Part shown: positions 55,638 through 64,000 of the stretch, in pieces
Numbering within the stretch: position 1 is the stretch's first letter
Layout: the number at the start of each line of letters is the position of its first letter
Assembly: GCA_014382015.1 (NCBI GenBank)
Contig: JACNKN010000066.1
Location: forward strand, 91,619-155,618
Direction of reading: 5' to 3'
Source of the DNA: Fidelibacterota bacterium
Lineage (GTDB): Bacteria > Fidelibacterota > Marinisomatia > Marinisomatales > TCS55
DNA length: 64,000 nt
Translations under genes and position numbers: made by a program
Notes under the pieces: generated by a model
The model's input: the letters and a program-made list of their open reading frames with translations, nothing else
What the model was told of the DNA's origin: nothing
Database searches by the model: none

Positions 55638-56219
55638 TTATTTTTCTCCCAATAATAAATTCATGTCTTTTTTCAGGTTTTTCATATCACTCGTTTGCAT
55701 ACCGTTATAATATCCTCGGATTTGACCTTTTTGGTCCACCAGTGCAAATCGCTCACTGTGAAAAATAATATCCTCAAAGTCTCCCATTTTAAATCCATTT
55801 TTAATCAATTCTTTCACATTTTCTTCCGGTCCGGTTAAAAAATGCCATCGATCCGTATTGGCATCATAGCGGGAAGCATATTCCGTCAACACCTCTGGTG
55901 TATCATATTCCGGGTAAACTGATATTGACACAATTCTAACATCATCATTATTCCGGAATTCCTTATGAATAAGATCCATATTTCCTGTCATCACTGGACA
56001 AGCCATGGTACAGGTTGTGAAGATAAAATCAGCCACCCAAACTTTGTCGTCTAAATCCTTTCGAAAAATTGTTTTACCTCGGCTATCTGTAAATTGAAAT
56101 TCCGGTATGGACCCTAAAACCGGTAATAAAGGTTGTGGTGTCGAATTTTTCATAAAATAGGTAAAGGCTAAAATAATGGCCATAATTCCATATAAAATAA
56201 ATCGTGTTTTTTGTGACAT
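55638..56219 (-). CDS. SCO1/SenC-type copper chaperone
   Basis: A 193-residue protein with an N-terminal anchor helix and a thioredoxin fold. FTTCTMACPVMT contains CxxxC for copper, and IIFHSERFALVD carries the distal His. It delivers copper to the CuA site of oxidase subunit II. Two bases separate it from DUF420 and from ctaB. Confidence 0.92.
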   Translation of the reverse strand: MSQKTRFILYGIMAIILAFTYFMKNSTPQPLLPVLGSIPEFQFTDSRGKTIFRKDLDDKVWVADFIFTTCTMACPVMTGNMDLIHKEFRNNDDVRIVSISVYPEYDTPEVLTEYASRYDANTDRWHFLTGPEENVKELIKNGFKMGDFEDIIFHSERFALVDQKGQIRGYYNGMQTSDMKNLKKDMNLLLGEK

Positions 56220-56221
56220 TG

Positions 56222-57124
56222 TTATACCCCTAAATCAACAATAATAATGATAAGTAAGGCCGGTAAATAAAATACCGATGCTTTGAGTAATAAGAGTGCG
56301 CTCTTTCTGGATTTATCTTTTGCCAAAGGAATTGCTGAAAGAAAAAATGCACTTGAAATAATGATGGTACCCACTAAATAAATATTCCCCAATGATCCCT
56401 CAATGACCGGAAGTATTGATAAGGGAATCATCAATAATAGATGCCAAAATATCTGCCGAATTGTTCGAACGCCATCCGGTTCAATCACAGGCAGCATTTT
56501 AAAATCTGCACGCGCATAATCATCTTTGCACATCCAGGCAATCGCATAAAAATGCGGATGCTGCCATAGATACATAATGCCAAACAATATCCACGCCATG
56601 GTACCAATTTCTCCTGTGGCAGCCGCCCAGCCACCCATAATGGGTAAGGCACCGGGGATAGAGCCGATGGACGTATTCAGCCAGGTAACCTTTTTCAGCG
56701 GGGTGTAAACTGTAATATATAGAAAAGCGGTGAGTAATGACAAAAATCCTGTTAATAGATTCACTTTCCATACCAATAATAATATTCCTGAAACTGCCAG
56801 AATGACCCCAAAGAAAAGGACATGAATGGGAGAAATCAACTGGGCCGGTAATGGTCTATTTTTTGTCCGCTCCATGAGACCATCCGGTTCTCTTTCTATA
56901 AAATGATTTAATGCACCAGAACCTGCCGATGTGAGTGATGTTCCCAATAATGTGAAAAATAATAATTCCCAAGAACCCCATCCCATATTCCCAAGAAAAT
57001 ATCCCAATAAAGTGGCAACCAAAACCAGGGAAAGTATATTGAATTTGCTTAATTCCATATATATACGAATCAGTGATTTTGCTTTTTGTTTTTGAAATTT
57101 CAATTGGATCTCCATTCCGACCAT
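56222..57124 (-). CDS. ctaB: Protoheme IX farnesyltransferase (heme O synthase)
   Basis: A 300-residue UbiA-family protein with about eight helices. ALNHFIEREPDGLMERTKNRPLP is the prenyl-diphosphate motif of heme O synthases, and YTPLKKVTWLNTSIGSIPGALPIMGGW follows. It farnesylates heme B for the oxidase. The start at 57124 overlaps ctaA by 25 bases; an internal ATG at 57115 is also possible. Confidence 0.93.
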   Translation of the reverse strand: MVGMEIQLKFQKQKAKSLIRIYMELSKFNILSLVLVATLLGYFLGNMGWGSWELLFFTLLGTSLTSAGSGALNHFIEREPDGLMERTKNRPLPAQLISPIHVLFFGVILAVSGILLLVWKVNLLTGFLSLLTAFLYITVYTPLKKVTWLNTSIGSIPGALPIMGGWAAATGEIGTMAWILFGIMYLWQHPHFYAIAWMCKDDYARADFKMLPVIEPDGVRTIRQIFWHLLLMIPLSILPVIEGSLGNIYLVGTIIISSAFFLSAIPLAKDKSRKSALLLLKASVFYLPALLIIIIVDLGV

Positions 57125-58089
57125 TTAATTGGATTCACCCTAAGCGCAAATAAGGTGCAAATCCCTAATAGGGCGGCACCGGTTGCAACGTGATAACTGG
57201 CAATATAAGGTGACCTTTCTGTTAGCACAGTGACCGCACCCAAAGTGAATTGTGTCAGAACAATAGCAACAATTCCCCAAAAAGTAAAATAAACTAATTT
57301 GTCTTTTTGAATGATTGAATAATATCGAAATAAATAATAAGCAATGGTCCCTGTAACAATCACGGCACCTAATCGATGAATAAAGTGAATAATAACCTGA
57401 CCTATGGTCACCATATCACGATCCATATCAAAAAGAGTGACATTAATATTATTCAGCATCGTTGATGAAAAGGTGGGTATCCACAACCCTCCCATCATGG
57501 GAAAATCAGGGATAGCCATCCCAGATGCAGTATGGCGCATGAGGGCCCCCAATATCAGTTGAATGTATACAAATCCGCCCATGATAATCGCACCTCTTTT
57601 AATTTTAGAGGACCAAGATATTTCGATACGATTAAACCTCTCAATGGATAATCCATAAGCAATCACAATTGTGGTCATAAAAAATGTCTGAGCTAAAATT
57701 CCATGAATGATTGATACAGGTGGTGGGAGAAAAAACAACACAGTTATTCCGCCAAAAAGTCCTTGAAGAATAACTGTACCTAATGCCAAGTAGCCTAATT
57801 TTTTCAACCATGGGGGTTCTTGAGAAAAGCCAAGCCATATGGCTTGAACCATGGTAAAAAAACCTACAATTGTGGCAATCATTCGATGCCCATGCTCATA
57901 AAAAATGCCACCAACCATTTCTGATATTGGATAAGCAAACATTTGTTTCCCATAGGTGGTTGGCCAATCAGGAACTGATAAACCAACTTCATGGCTTTTA
58001 ACCAATGCACCGGCGAAAATAAGGAATAATGTAGAGAAGACGGTTAGCTTTGATAAACGGCGGAGCCAGGGTTGAGTTTGTGATTTCAT
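57100..58089 (-). CDS. ctaA: Heme A synthase
   Basis: A 329-residue membrane protein with eight helices in two four-helix bundles. Heme-ligand histidines are in HEVGLSVPDWPTTYG, YEHGHRMIA, HRLGAV and the final SYHVATGAAL. It turns heme O into heme A. It starts the biogenesis group after the terminator that follows the oxidase structural genes. Confidence 0.92.
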   Translation of the reverse strand: MKSQTQPWLRRLSKLTVFSTLFLIFAGALVKSHEVGLSVPDWPTTYGKQMFAYPISEMVGGIFYEHGHRMIATIVGFFTMVQAIWLGFSQEPPWLKKLGYLALGTVILQGLFGGITVLFFLPPPVSIIHGILAQTFFMTTIVIAYGLSIERFNRIEISWSSKIKRGAIIMGGFVYIQLILGALMRHTASGMAIPDFPMMGGLWIPTFSSTMLNNINVTLFDMDRDMVTIGQVIIHFIHRLGAVIVTGTIAYYLFRYYSIIQKDKLVYFTFWGIVAIVLTQFTLGAVTVLTERSPYIASYHVATGAALLGICTLFALRVNPIKWSEWRSN

Positions 58090-58163
58090 GTATTAATATT
58101 TTCTATAGATTCGAGTTAGAAATTTACGATTTGATTAATGATATTTCCTGAACTAATCCCATT

Positions 58164-58200
58164 AAAAAACCCCTATCAATTCAATTGAATCAATAGGGGT
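58164..58200 (-). terminator. Terminator after the cytochrome oxidase genes
   Basis: Minus strand ACCCCTAT and ATAGGGGT pair around a self-complementary TTCAATTGAA-centred loop and are followed by TTTTTT. It separates coxB from ctaA. Confidence 0.75.
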
Positions 58201-58231
58201 ATCAACAAATATTATTCAGATTGAACTTTAT

Positions 58232-59068
58232 TTAAAAATCGTCATCCCAATCATCATCCTCTCCCTCTTCTTCAAGGTATTCTGCCTGTTCATCGAGCCA
58301 GGCTGCATAGCCTTCATCATCATGAACGGTTAAGAATCCTTTCATACGGTAGTGACCTAAACCGCATAACTGAGCACAGGCGATTTCAAAGCCTTGGCCT
58401 TCCCGGGCAGATCCAACTGTGGTTTTAAGGAATTCTTCAGTGGTCATGGTCGCTTCAAACCATACAGGAATCGTCATCCCCGGAACTGCATCTTGTTTGA
58501 CTCTAAACTCTGGTAGAAAAAAGCTATGAATTACATCCTTAGATGAAAGGTCTATCCGTATTGGTTTGTTGACGGGTATGTGAAGTTGATTCACCGTGAC
58601 AAAATCATCCTTAGCATTTGGATCAGATCGATCAAGCCCAATTGGATTTAATGCTTCATCCACTAAATAAATATCGCGATTACCAAATATTCCATCCGCA
58701 CCGGGATAATGGATGTTCCAGGCAAACTGCTGTCCAATTACTCTGATTTCCTCTGCTCCTGTTCCACTATTTGGAACATCATTTATTCGCGTAGCCCAAA
58801 TTGGAATAGCAAACCCGATTAAAATTATAAATTCAATTACGGCTACGGCTACTTCCAATCCAGAAGATAGATGACTTTTAACGCCAACATAATCAGCTTT
58901 TGGATTTCTCGATGCTCTAAAGCGAACTAAAGTATAAATAAAAAAGAGCCCCCAGCCTACAAAGAGAAATAACATCAGCCAGTGAAACAACACCATGACT
59001 TCATCTATTGCGCCTCCATGGGATGATGCATTTATGGGTAATCCATAATTTTTTAAAAAATCTAACAC
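58232..59068 (-). CDS. coxB: Cytochrome c oxidase subunit II
   Basis: A 278-residue protein with two N-terminal helices (about 25-48, 72-92) and a CuA cupredoxin domain. CuA ligands are His181, Cys231, Cys235, His239 and Met242 (CAQLCGLGHYRM). The tail is very acidic (EEEGEDDDWDDDF). No cytochrome c domain is fused, so a separate cytochrome must donate electrons. Confidence 0.93.
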   Translation of the reverse strand: MLDFLKNYGLPINASSHGGAIDEVMVLFHWLMLFLFVGWGLFFIYTLVRFRASRNPKADYVGVKSHLSSGLEVAVAVIEFIILIGFAIPIWATRINDVPNSGTGAEEIRVIGQQFAWNIHYPGADGIFGNRDIYLVDEALNPIGLDRSDPNAKDDFVTVNQLHIPVNKPIRIDLSSKDVIHSFFLPEFRVKQDAVPGMTIPVWFEATMTTEEFLKTTVGSAREGQGFEIACAQLCGLGHYRMKGFLTVHDDEGYAAWLDEQAEYLEEEGEDDDWDDDF

Positions 59069-59080
59069 AGGTTATTCCTC

Positions 59081-59305
59081 CTAAGTATCTTTCGTCAGGG
59101 ATTTAAATTTCTTTGCCCTGTTTTTCAATCGAATCATGACAGTGGCAACACTTCCGAGCATTGTACCCGTCACACCTAACAATGTCATTATTGCCCAGTT
59201 CATTCCAATGGTTGCTGGTGCATCCGATGCACCATAACATGTTGCACAGGCATAAGATATATTTGGGATTAAATACAGGCCGGCGATTATAATAAAACGA
59301 ATCAT
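59081..59305 (-). CDS. Small membrane protein of the oxidase operon (CxxCYG)
   Basis: A 74-residue protein: signal-like helix ending SYA, then CATCYGASDAPATIGMNWAIM and a second helix. Related small ORFs with a CxxCYG(A/S) segment occur beside oxidase genes in other phyla. The cysteine pair could bind copper or serve as a thiol switch for CuA assembly. It lies between coxB and a second small gene. Confidence 0.65.
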   Translation of the reverse strand: MIRFIIIAGLYLIPNISYACATCYGASDAPATIGMNWAIMTLLGVTGTMLGSVATVMIRLKNRAKKFKSLTKDT

Positions 59306-59315
59306 ATTTGTCGAT

Positions 59316-59513
59316 TTAAATCGTTTTGAATTTCTTAATTACTTTTTGTAGATAGAGAATAAGGCCAGTACCTATTACTATTCCAAGTACACCAAAAACT
59401 GTAGAAAAACTTGCATAAATGGACGGATTTTGAAACTGCCATATTCCGTACCCGAATGTCACAATTATTGAGATTAAAATAAAAAAAATATGAAATGATT
59501 TAATACTTAACAT
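59316..59513 (-). CDS. Small two-helix membrane protein of the oxidase operon
   Basis: A 65-residue ORF with two hydrophobic segments (8-26 and 36-55) and a basic end KVIKKFKTI. No family recognised. It is 3 bases before the subunit IV gene end and in the same direction, so a small oxidase subunit or assembly factor is plausible. Confidence 0.55.
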   Translation of the reverse strand: MLSIKSFHIFFILISIIVTFGYGIWQFQNPSIYASFSTVFGVLGIVIGTGLILYLQKVIKKFKTI

Positions 59514-59515
59514 CT

Positions 59516-59818
59516 TTAAACCGCAGGATGATCTGTTAATGCCATATAAGGTAGAAACATTATGGTTAGTAAAAAGATAAATGTTAAACCCAGAACAGCC
59601 AAAATTGCTGTTCGTTCAGAAAATAAATGCATGAAATAACCTGCCACTAACGTTCCTTTGACGGAGGCAATAATTATGGCCAGGAAAAAGGATTCTCCGG
59701 AAGTCAAATCAAGATAGGATGCTGCAACAGTAACCACGGTTAGCACGGCCAAGGCTGCAAACACACCTATATAAACTTTAACACTTTTTTTAATGTCTTC
59801 TACACTATGTCCACTCAT
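59516..59818 (-). CDS. Cytochrome c oxidase subunit IV (caa3/prokaryotic type)
   Basis: A 100-residue protein with three helices; KVYIGVFAALAVLTVVTVAASYLD and IIIASVKGTLVAGYFMHL are the COX4_pro pattern. It is a small accessory subunit of the oxidase. Gap of 9 bases to subunit III. Confidence 0.88.
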   Translation of the reverse strand: MSGHSVEDIKKSVKVYIGVFAALAVLTVVTVAASYLDLTSGESFFLAIIIASVKGTLVAGYFMHLFSERTAILAVLGLTFIFLLTIMFLPYMALTDHPAV

Positions 59819-59827
59819 TTTTATCTC

Positions 59828-60424
59828 CTATAGCAAGTAAAGTACGGGGAAAAGAAAAATCCAGACTAAATCAACAAAATGCCAATATAGTCCAACCGTT
59901 TCAATTCTATTGGTAAATCGTTCAGATTCTAATTTCATCATTTTAGCCCCTGGAACCAGAAAATAAAAAATAACAATCATGCCTCCTATAATATGAAGCA
60001 TATGAAGTCCTGTCAATGTGAAATAGATTGCAAAAAAGGTGGATGTCTCCGGGAAAATCCCATGATGAAATTTGGCTGAATATTCAAAATATTTTACCAC
60101 CAAAAACACACCTGCCAATACCAGCGTGGATCCTAAATAAGTTTTGAATTTCTTCTGCTCACCCAATTTGAGTGAGACCCATGACATAATCATCGTCACA
60201 CTGGATGAGATTAAAACGAGTGTATTAAATGTAGCTAATGGCACATTTAATTGGTTAGACCCACTCATAAATGCGCCTGTCACATCTCCCATTCTCAGAA
60301 AAACATAAGCAGAAAACAATCCACCGAACAACATGACTTCTGAGGCCAAAAAAAGCCAAATACCCAGTTTGGCATTATACATACCCGTATCTTGTCTTTC
60401 TTCTACATTATATGGAATTTCCAT
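59828..60424 (-). CDS. coxC: Cytochrome c oxidase subunit III
   Basis: A 198-residue protein with five helices, the short form without the first two helices. KLGIWLFLASEVMLFGGLFSAYVFLRM and GLHMLHIIGGM and VGLYWHFVDLVWIFLFPVLYL are conserved. It stabilises subunit I. Confidence 0.92.
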   Translation of the reverse strand: MEIPYNVEERQDTGMYNAKLGIWLFLASEVMLFGGLFSAYVFLRMGDVTGAFMSGSNQLNVPLATFNTLVLISSSVTMIMSWVSLKLGEQKKFKTYLGSTLVLAGVFLVVKYFEYSAKFHHGIFPETSTFFAIYFTLTGLHMLHIIGGMIVIFYFLVPGAKMMKLESERFTNRIETVGLYWHFVDLVWIFLFPVLYLL

Positions 60425-60436
60425 AAAAATCCTTTC

Positions 60437-62158
60437 TTACGCTTCTGATTGTGGGGTAAAATCTTTATCAGCACCCGGAACACTGTATTCATAGGGCCCA
60501 CGATGAACTTCAGGAATAACTTCAAAATTTCGATGAGGTAATGGCGGTGAGGGTGCATCGGTCCATTCCAGCGTTGTGGCTTCCCAGTGATTGCTTTCTG
60601 CTTTTTCGCCGGACTTCATACTTTTAATTAAATTATATATAAATGGTAATTGGGCTAACCCCAGTAACCATGCGGATGCTGACATGACTTCATTCAGCCA
60701 CAAGGTATCTGCTGCATGAGCGTAAGTTGTACCACCATCCCATAATCTCCGTGATATGCCGGCTAATCCCTGAACAAACATAGGCATAAAAATACCATTA
60801 ATAAATAACATCGAGAGCCAAAAGTGCACTTTCCCTAATGTTTCATTCATGAGTTTTCCCGTCATTTTTGGAAACCAGTAATACACACCTGCAAACAAGG
60901 CAAAAATTGTTCCCGGTGCAACTACGTAGTGGAAGTGACCAATCACATAATAAGTATCATGAAGATGAATATCTGATGCTGCAATTCCTAAGGGTAATCC
61001 TGTCAAACCGCCAATGCCAAACATGGGTATAAAGCCAAGTGCAAAAAGCATGGCTGAATTATATCGAATGGATGCTCCCCAAAGAGAAATAAACATGGCA
61101 GTCAAAATAACAACAGAAGGAACGGATATAATCATTGTTGTGGCCTGAAAAAATGCACTGATTGTGGTACCCATTCCTGTCATGAACATATGATGTGCCC
61201 AGACAATAAATGACATGAATCCCAAAAAGGTCGAAGCATAAACAATAGACTTATATCCCCAAAGTGGTTTCCGCGTATTGTTTGCTAAAACCTCGGCCAC
61301 AATTCCCATTGCAGGCAGAATAAGTACATACACTTCCGGATGAGCCAAAAACCAAAACATATGCTGCCATAATAATGGACTTCCTCCGCCACTTACATTT
61401 AATATTTCACCCGATACGACTAATCCGGATGGTAGAAAAAAGCTAGTGTCCAATAGGCGATCCATTAATTGAAGTACGCCGGCGGCTTCTAAAGGCGGAA
61501 AAGCTAAAAGTAAAAGAAAACCCGTGACAAACTGGGCCCAAACAAAAAATGGTAATCTCATCCATGTGAGGCCTTTTGTACGAAGTTGAACAATGGTGGT
61601 TATTGTATTAACGGATCCTAGCAGAGATGAAGTTATAAGTAATACCATACCTATAAGCCAAACGGTTTGTCCAGTCGTTGCAATATCAGCCAGAGGTGGA
61701 TAAGACGTCCAACCGGAGTTCGCTGCCCCACCCGGTACAAAAAAACCGACTATCATGACGATACCACCTGCGAAATAACACCAATAACTTGTCATATTCA
61801 ACTTGGGGAAGGCCATATCCGGCGCCCCAATTTGAAGGGGAACAAAATAGTTCCCAAAGGCGCCTACAGCTAAAGGAACGACGCCCAAAAAAATCATGAT
61901 GGTGCCGTGCATCGCACCCAATGAATTATACATTTCAGGCAACATGACACCATTTTCACCAAATAGCCAGCCAAGCATGGGCATGGGTTCCTCAGGATAA
62001 GCCAATTGCCATCTCATCATCATCATAAGGCAAAATCCAAAAAACAAGAATATTAATGCCGTAATACCGTACTGTAATCCAATAATTTTATGGTCAACAG
62101 AGAATATATATTTTCTCCAAAATGACTCTTCGTGATGCGTATCTGGTTGTCCGCTCAT
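60437..62158 (-). CDS. coxA: Cytochrome c oxidase subunit I
   Basis: The 573-residue catalytic subunit has 12 helices. Heme and copper ligands are in GAMHGTIM, WFLAHPEVYVLILP (CuB His, the Tyr cross-link and the A1-type Glu), AHHMFMTGM and HDTYYVIGHFHYVV. Glu in HPEVY indicates an A1-type proton path. SD AAAAGGAATTTT precedes the ATG. It heads the structural operon coxA-coxC-IV-small-small-coxB. Confidence 0.95.
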   Translation of the reverse strand: MSGQPDTHHEESFWRKYIFSVDHKIIGLQYGITALIFLFFGFCLMMMMRWQLAYPEEPMPMLGWLFGENGVMLPEMYNSLGAMHGTIMIFLGVVPLAVGAFGNYFVPLQIGAPDMAFPKLNMTSYWCYFAGGIVMIVGFFVPGGAANSGWTSYPPLADIATTGQTVWLIGMVLLITSSLLGSVNTITTIVQLRTKGLTWMRLPFFVWAQFVTGFLLLLAFPPLEAAGVLQLMDRLLDTSFFLPSGLVVSGEILNVSGGGSPLLWQHMFWFLAHPEVYVLILPAMGIVAEVLANNTRKPLWGYKSIVYASTFLGFMSFIVWAHHMFMTGMGTTISAFFQATTMIISVPSVVILTAMFISLWGASIRYNSAMLFALGFIPMFGIGGLTGLPLGIAASDIHLHDTYYVIGHFHYVVAPGTIFALFAGVYYWFPKMTGKLMNETLGKVHFWLSMLFINGIFMPMFVQGLAGISRRLWDGGTTYAHAADTLWLNEVMSASAWLLGLAQLPFIYNLIKSMKSGEKAESNHWEATTLEWTDAPSPPLPHRNFEVIPEVHRGPYEYSVPGADKDFTPQSEA

Positions 62159-62421
62159 AAAATTCCTTTTAATGGTTTTTTGTGATTATTTTATTGTTCG
62201 TACAGAAATTTTGTTGATGGCGATTCGCCACCATATTCATAATTCCTGATTGTATAGTTTTGGTTGCCTAATCAGTGATTGAGTGAAATAATTCACCCAA
62301 AAAGTGGTGGCGAATATATATCGATATAATGCTATAAATGAAAATAAATATTTTGAATAATCTTAAAAAAGTTTATTCAAAATATATAAAACAAAATTTG
62401 AAAAATAAAAAGTTTGAATAA
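62159..62421 (-). promoter_or_regulatory. Upstream region of the oxidase operon with operator-like palindromes
   Basis: TGGCGA-T-TCGCCA (62218-62230) is a 13-base palindrome; the TGGCGAAT arm recurs at 62308-62315, and ATTCGCCACCA/TGGTGGCGAAT (62223-62233, 62305-62315) are matching inverted 11-mers. GTGA-AATAAT-TCAC (62283-62296) fits the CRP/FNR-family layout. On the minus strand TATACAAT could be a -10 element. Regulation by an oxygen- or cAMP-type factor is inference. Confidence 0.45.
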
Positions 62422-63045
62422 TTAACAAGACCCATCGGGTACTTTTTTCTTCTTTTTTCTTCTTTTAATTATTGGCTTCTTGGACTTGCTTACCTTTGAA
62501 GATGATTGAGCATTGGCTGAACCACCGAAATATTGACTGGCACCTTTTCTAAATTCATACTTAGCTATTTCATCATCTGGCGATGTGGATTCTGGTTTAT
62601 TGGGGTTTAATATTGTTTCTGTCCAATAATTTAACCCTCCCATCAAAACAGTATTATTTTCATATCCAAGTTGACGGGATATCATCCAAGCTTCATGCGC
62701 AAGCGTTGTGCCATTGGAATATAGAATATTCATTTTAATATCTTGATCTAAATAATCCGCCCACTCATCATCCAATATTTGATTTATCGGAATATTAATG
62801 GCACCAATTAAATGGAATTTTTCGAATTCATCTGAAGACCGTATATCAATCAATTGAATAGATGGATCCTTGTCTATTAACCATTCAGCAAGTTCATCCG
62901 GATGAATAAGTTCAGATCCGTATTGTACCTCATCCAGCATTTCTGATGCTGTTAACCGATATGGTTTTGTTGTATTTTCTGGAACAAAAGCAATAATAAG
63001 TCCCAACCCTAAGAATATAACCGTCAATTTAATTCGAGATATCAT
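62422..63045 (-). CDS. Exported rhodanese-like protein lacking the catalytic Cys
   Basis: A 207-residue protein with a signal or anchor helix (5-22). The rhodanese domain has IQLIDIRSSDEFEKFHLIGAINIP, but the active loop is LYSNGTTLAHEA, so Ser stands where Cys should be. The C-terminus is basic (KKPIIKRRKKKKK) and ends PDGSC. It follows two YeeE/YedE genes at 2 bases, so it probably binds a sulfur carrier rather than transferring sulfur itself; the terminal Cys could take part. Confidence 0.78.
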   Translation of the reverse strand: MISRIKLTVIFLGLGLIIAFVPENTTKPYRLTASEMLDEVQYGSELIHPDELAEWLIDKDPSIQLIDIRSSDEFEKFHLIGAINIPINQILDDEWADYLDQDIKMNILYSNGTTLAHEAWMISRQLGYENNTVLMGGLNYWTETILNPNKPESTSPDDEIAKYEFRKGASQYFGGSANAQSSSKVSKSKKPIIKRRKKKKKVPDGSC

Positions 63046-63047
63046 GG

Positions 63048-63638
63048 TTAATACTCCTCTCTTGGAAATTTTTTCTCAGCAATTTCAGCTATCCAAAACA
63101 TAATTAAAGCTGCAATAATTACAAAAAAAGTAAGAGCACCTTGAGAAATACCAAATATTTTAGACAATTTAACCTGCCCAAGATATTCTGCCATATAGAG
63201 TGATTTGATCATAGGATATAATTCACCAAATGAAAAAATGCCGATGGCAATTCCACCCACAAACACCATGGCATCAATTTTACCAATGGCAGCTGCACAT
63301 ACACTTGTGCCCGGGCAAAAACCACCTATGATGAACCCGGCGCCCATAATAATACCGCCAATTATCGCGGACCACAAGTAGGTGGGGTTGACCCAAATCA
63401 TACTTAAATCAATCCAGCCAAATAAACTAAAATAGAGTAACCCAAGCATGCCAGTAACTGCAGCAGTAAAAAATACTTTTAAAACAACCACATCATATCC
63501 GTAAAAAACACCTGCAAGTTTTCGGCTTGAGGAAAATCCAGCTTGTTCTAAAACAAAACCAAATCCGATTCCTACTGCAAAGGCAATAAAAAAGTTCCAT
63601 CCTTCACCGATCACTTCTTGGGGTATTAATGGTCCCAT
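63048..63638 (-). CDS. YeeE/YedE family membrane protein (sulfur transporter half)
   Basis: Start set at ATG 63638 after GGAGGATTATT (196 residues). Five or six helices are seen; FGFVLEQAGFSSSRKLAGVFYGYD and GGFCPGTSVCAAAIGKIDA are the conserved YeeE segments. TsuA/YeeE imports thiosulfate through conserved cysteines; CPGT and VC are candidates here. It pairs with the gene upstream, each being half of a full-size protein. Confidence 0.84.
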   Translation of the reverse strand: MGPLIPQEVIGEGWNFFIAFAVGIGFGFVLEQAGFSSSRKLAGVFYGYDVVVLKVFFTAAVTGMLGLLYFSLFGWIDLSMIWVNPTYLWSAIIGGIIMGAGFIIGGFCPGTSVCAAAIGKIDAMVFVGGIAIGIFSFGELYPMIKSLYMAEYLGQVKLSKIFGISQGALTFFVIIAALIMFWIAEIAEKKFPREEY

Positions 63639-63648
63639 AATAATCCTC

Positions 63649-64000
63649 CTAAATCCAATTTTTTCTAAAAAAGTATGCCAATGCAAAAGAAGTGCCAAAT
63701 ATAGCCATCATCGTCACAAACCCTGCTAAAGACAGGACGGCCATCCCAGTAAGCGCAGAGCCACTTGTGCATCCTCGACCCAATTGACTTCCGAAGCCAA
63801 AAAGAATACCCCCTATGCCAGCTAACATAAGACGCTTATTCGATGTGATTTTTGGGCTATGCTCTACTTTCAGCTTCAACCTTCCAGCCAGAGCACCTGA
63901 TAAGAACCCACCTACAATTACACCCAACATTTCAAAAACCAGCCAGGAGTTGAGTGGTTTTTTTCCTTCACCCGCATATTTACTGTAAAACTCTGAACTA
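63649..64000 (-). CDS. YeeE/YedE family membrane protein (5' end outside window)
   Basis: The frame is open to the right edge, so the N-terminus is missing; a start at 63930 would be too short. Visible are NSWLVFEMLGVIVGGFLSGAL, GIGGILFGFGSQLGRGCTSGSALTGMAVLSLAG, with the family Cys in GRGCTSG. It is the N-terminal partner of the half transporter downstream (10 bases). Confidence 0.82.
   Translation of the reverse strand, partial: SSEFYSKYAGEGKKPLNSWLVFEMLGVIVGGFLSGALAGRLKLKVEHSPKITSNKRLMLAGIGGILFGFGSQLGRGCTSGSALTGMAVLSLAGFVTMMAIFGTSFALAYFFRKNWI

Noticed and set aside
1..64000. CRISPR arrays, insertion sequences, prophage or rRNA
   Set aside because: No regularly spaced repeats, transposase, integrase, phage genes or rRNA-like sequence were found; the window looks like stable chromosome.

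Overview
The window is AT-rich bacterial chromosomal DNA, densely coded (no gap over 300 bases) and mostly on the minus strand. Two secreted proteases end in near-identical modules containing NPFNP...IYDLLG...PAGIYIYKL, a FlgD-Ig/type IX-like sorting tail. Together with lipoprotein signals, a DUF5916 outer-membrane protein, an aa3-type cytochrome oxidase and Bacteroidetes-like fusion proteins, this suggests an aerobic Gram-negative of the Fibrobacteres-Chlorobi-Bacteroidetes periphery. Candidatus Marinimicrobia (SAR406) is my best guess; no rRNA is present to confirm it.

Layout. 0-2 kb: end of a PqqB-like metallo-hydrolase and the tRNA hydroxylase TrhP. 2-13.3 kb: a probable peptidoglycan turnover and amino-sugar cluster (NagB-PIG-L fusion, sodium symporter, DUF1460 amidase-like lipoprotein, GH3-serine hydrolase fusion, second GH3 enzyme, sugar kinase, SpoIID protein), with a four-helix-bundle gene broken by an in-frame TGA. 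13.3-19 kb: secreted proteases and lipoproteins, including a subtilase whose signal peptide lies in another frame. 19-21.6 kb: AmpG-like permease and NagX-like protein, probably linked to the peptidoglycan theme. 21.8-23.7 kb: ExaC-type aldehyde dehydrogenase with DUF779. 23.7-31.8 kb: acyl-CoA ligase, complete LivFGKMH transporter and a Tat amidase. 32-40.6 kb: a tight operon of DUF1330, alkylsulfatase-like, GMC oxidoreductase, molybdopterin oxidoreductase, pterin dehydratase and DUF5916 genes. 40.8-43.6 kb: three small membrane or exported proteins and a MATE exporter.

43.7-47 kb is the region I find most novel: an ECF-sigma operon running thioredoxin, sigma factor, anti-sigma factor, rhodanese, DUF6132, DUF302, a very short ORF, FmdB zinc ribbon and an acetolactate-decarboxylase-like lipoprotein. 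The short ORF (44662-44808) carries an in-frame TGA followed at the right distance by a perfect hairpin with a G-starting loop, as expected of a bacterial SECIS. If translated through, it exactly fills the gap between its neighbours, so it is probably an unannotated 48-residue selenoprotein.

47-55 kb: an SLC13-type permease, a GAF/HD-GYP protein and a ~1490-residue protein fusing an acyl-adenylating domain, a ~750-residue unassigned region and a C-terminal GNAT-like domain. 55-62.2 kb: cytochrome oxidase structural genes and biogenesis genes (CtaA, CtaB, SCO, DUF420), with palindromes and a CRP-like site upstream. 62.4-64 kb: a rhodanese-like protein without its catalytic cysteine and two YeeE/YedE half-transporters, the last cut by the window edge.
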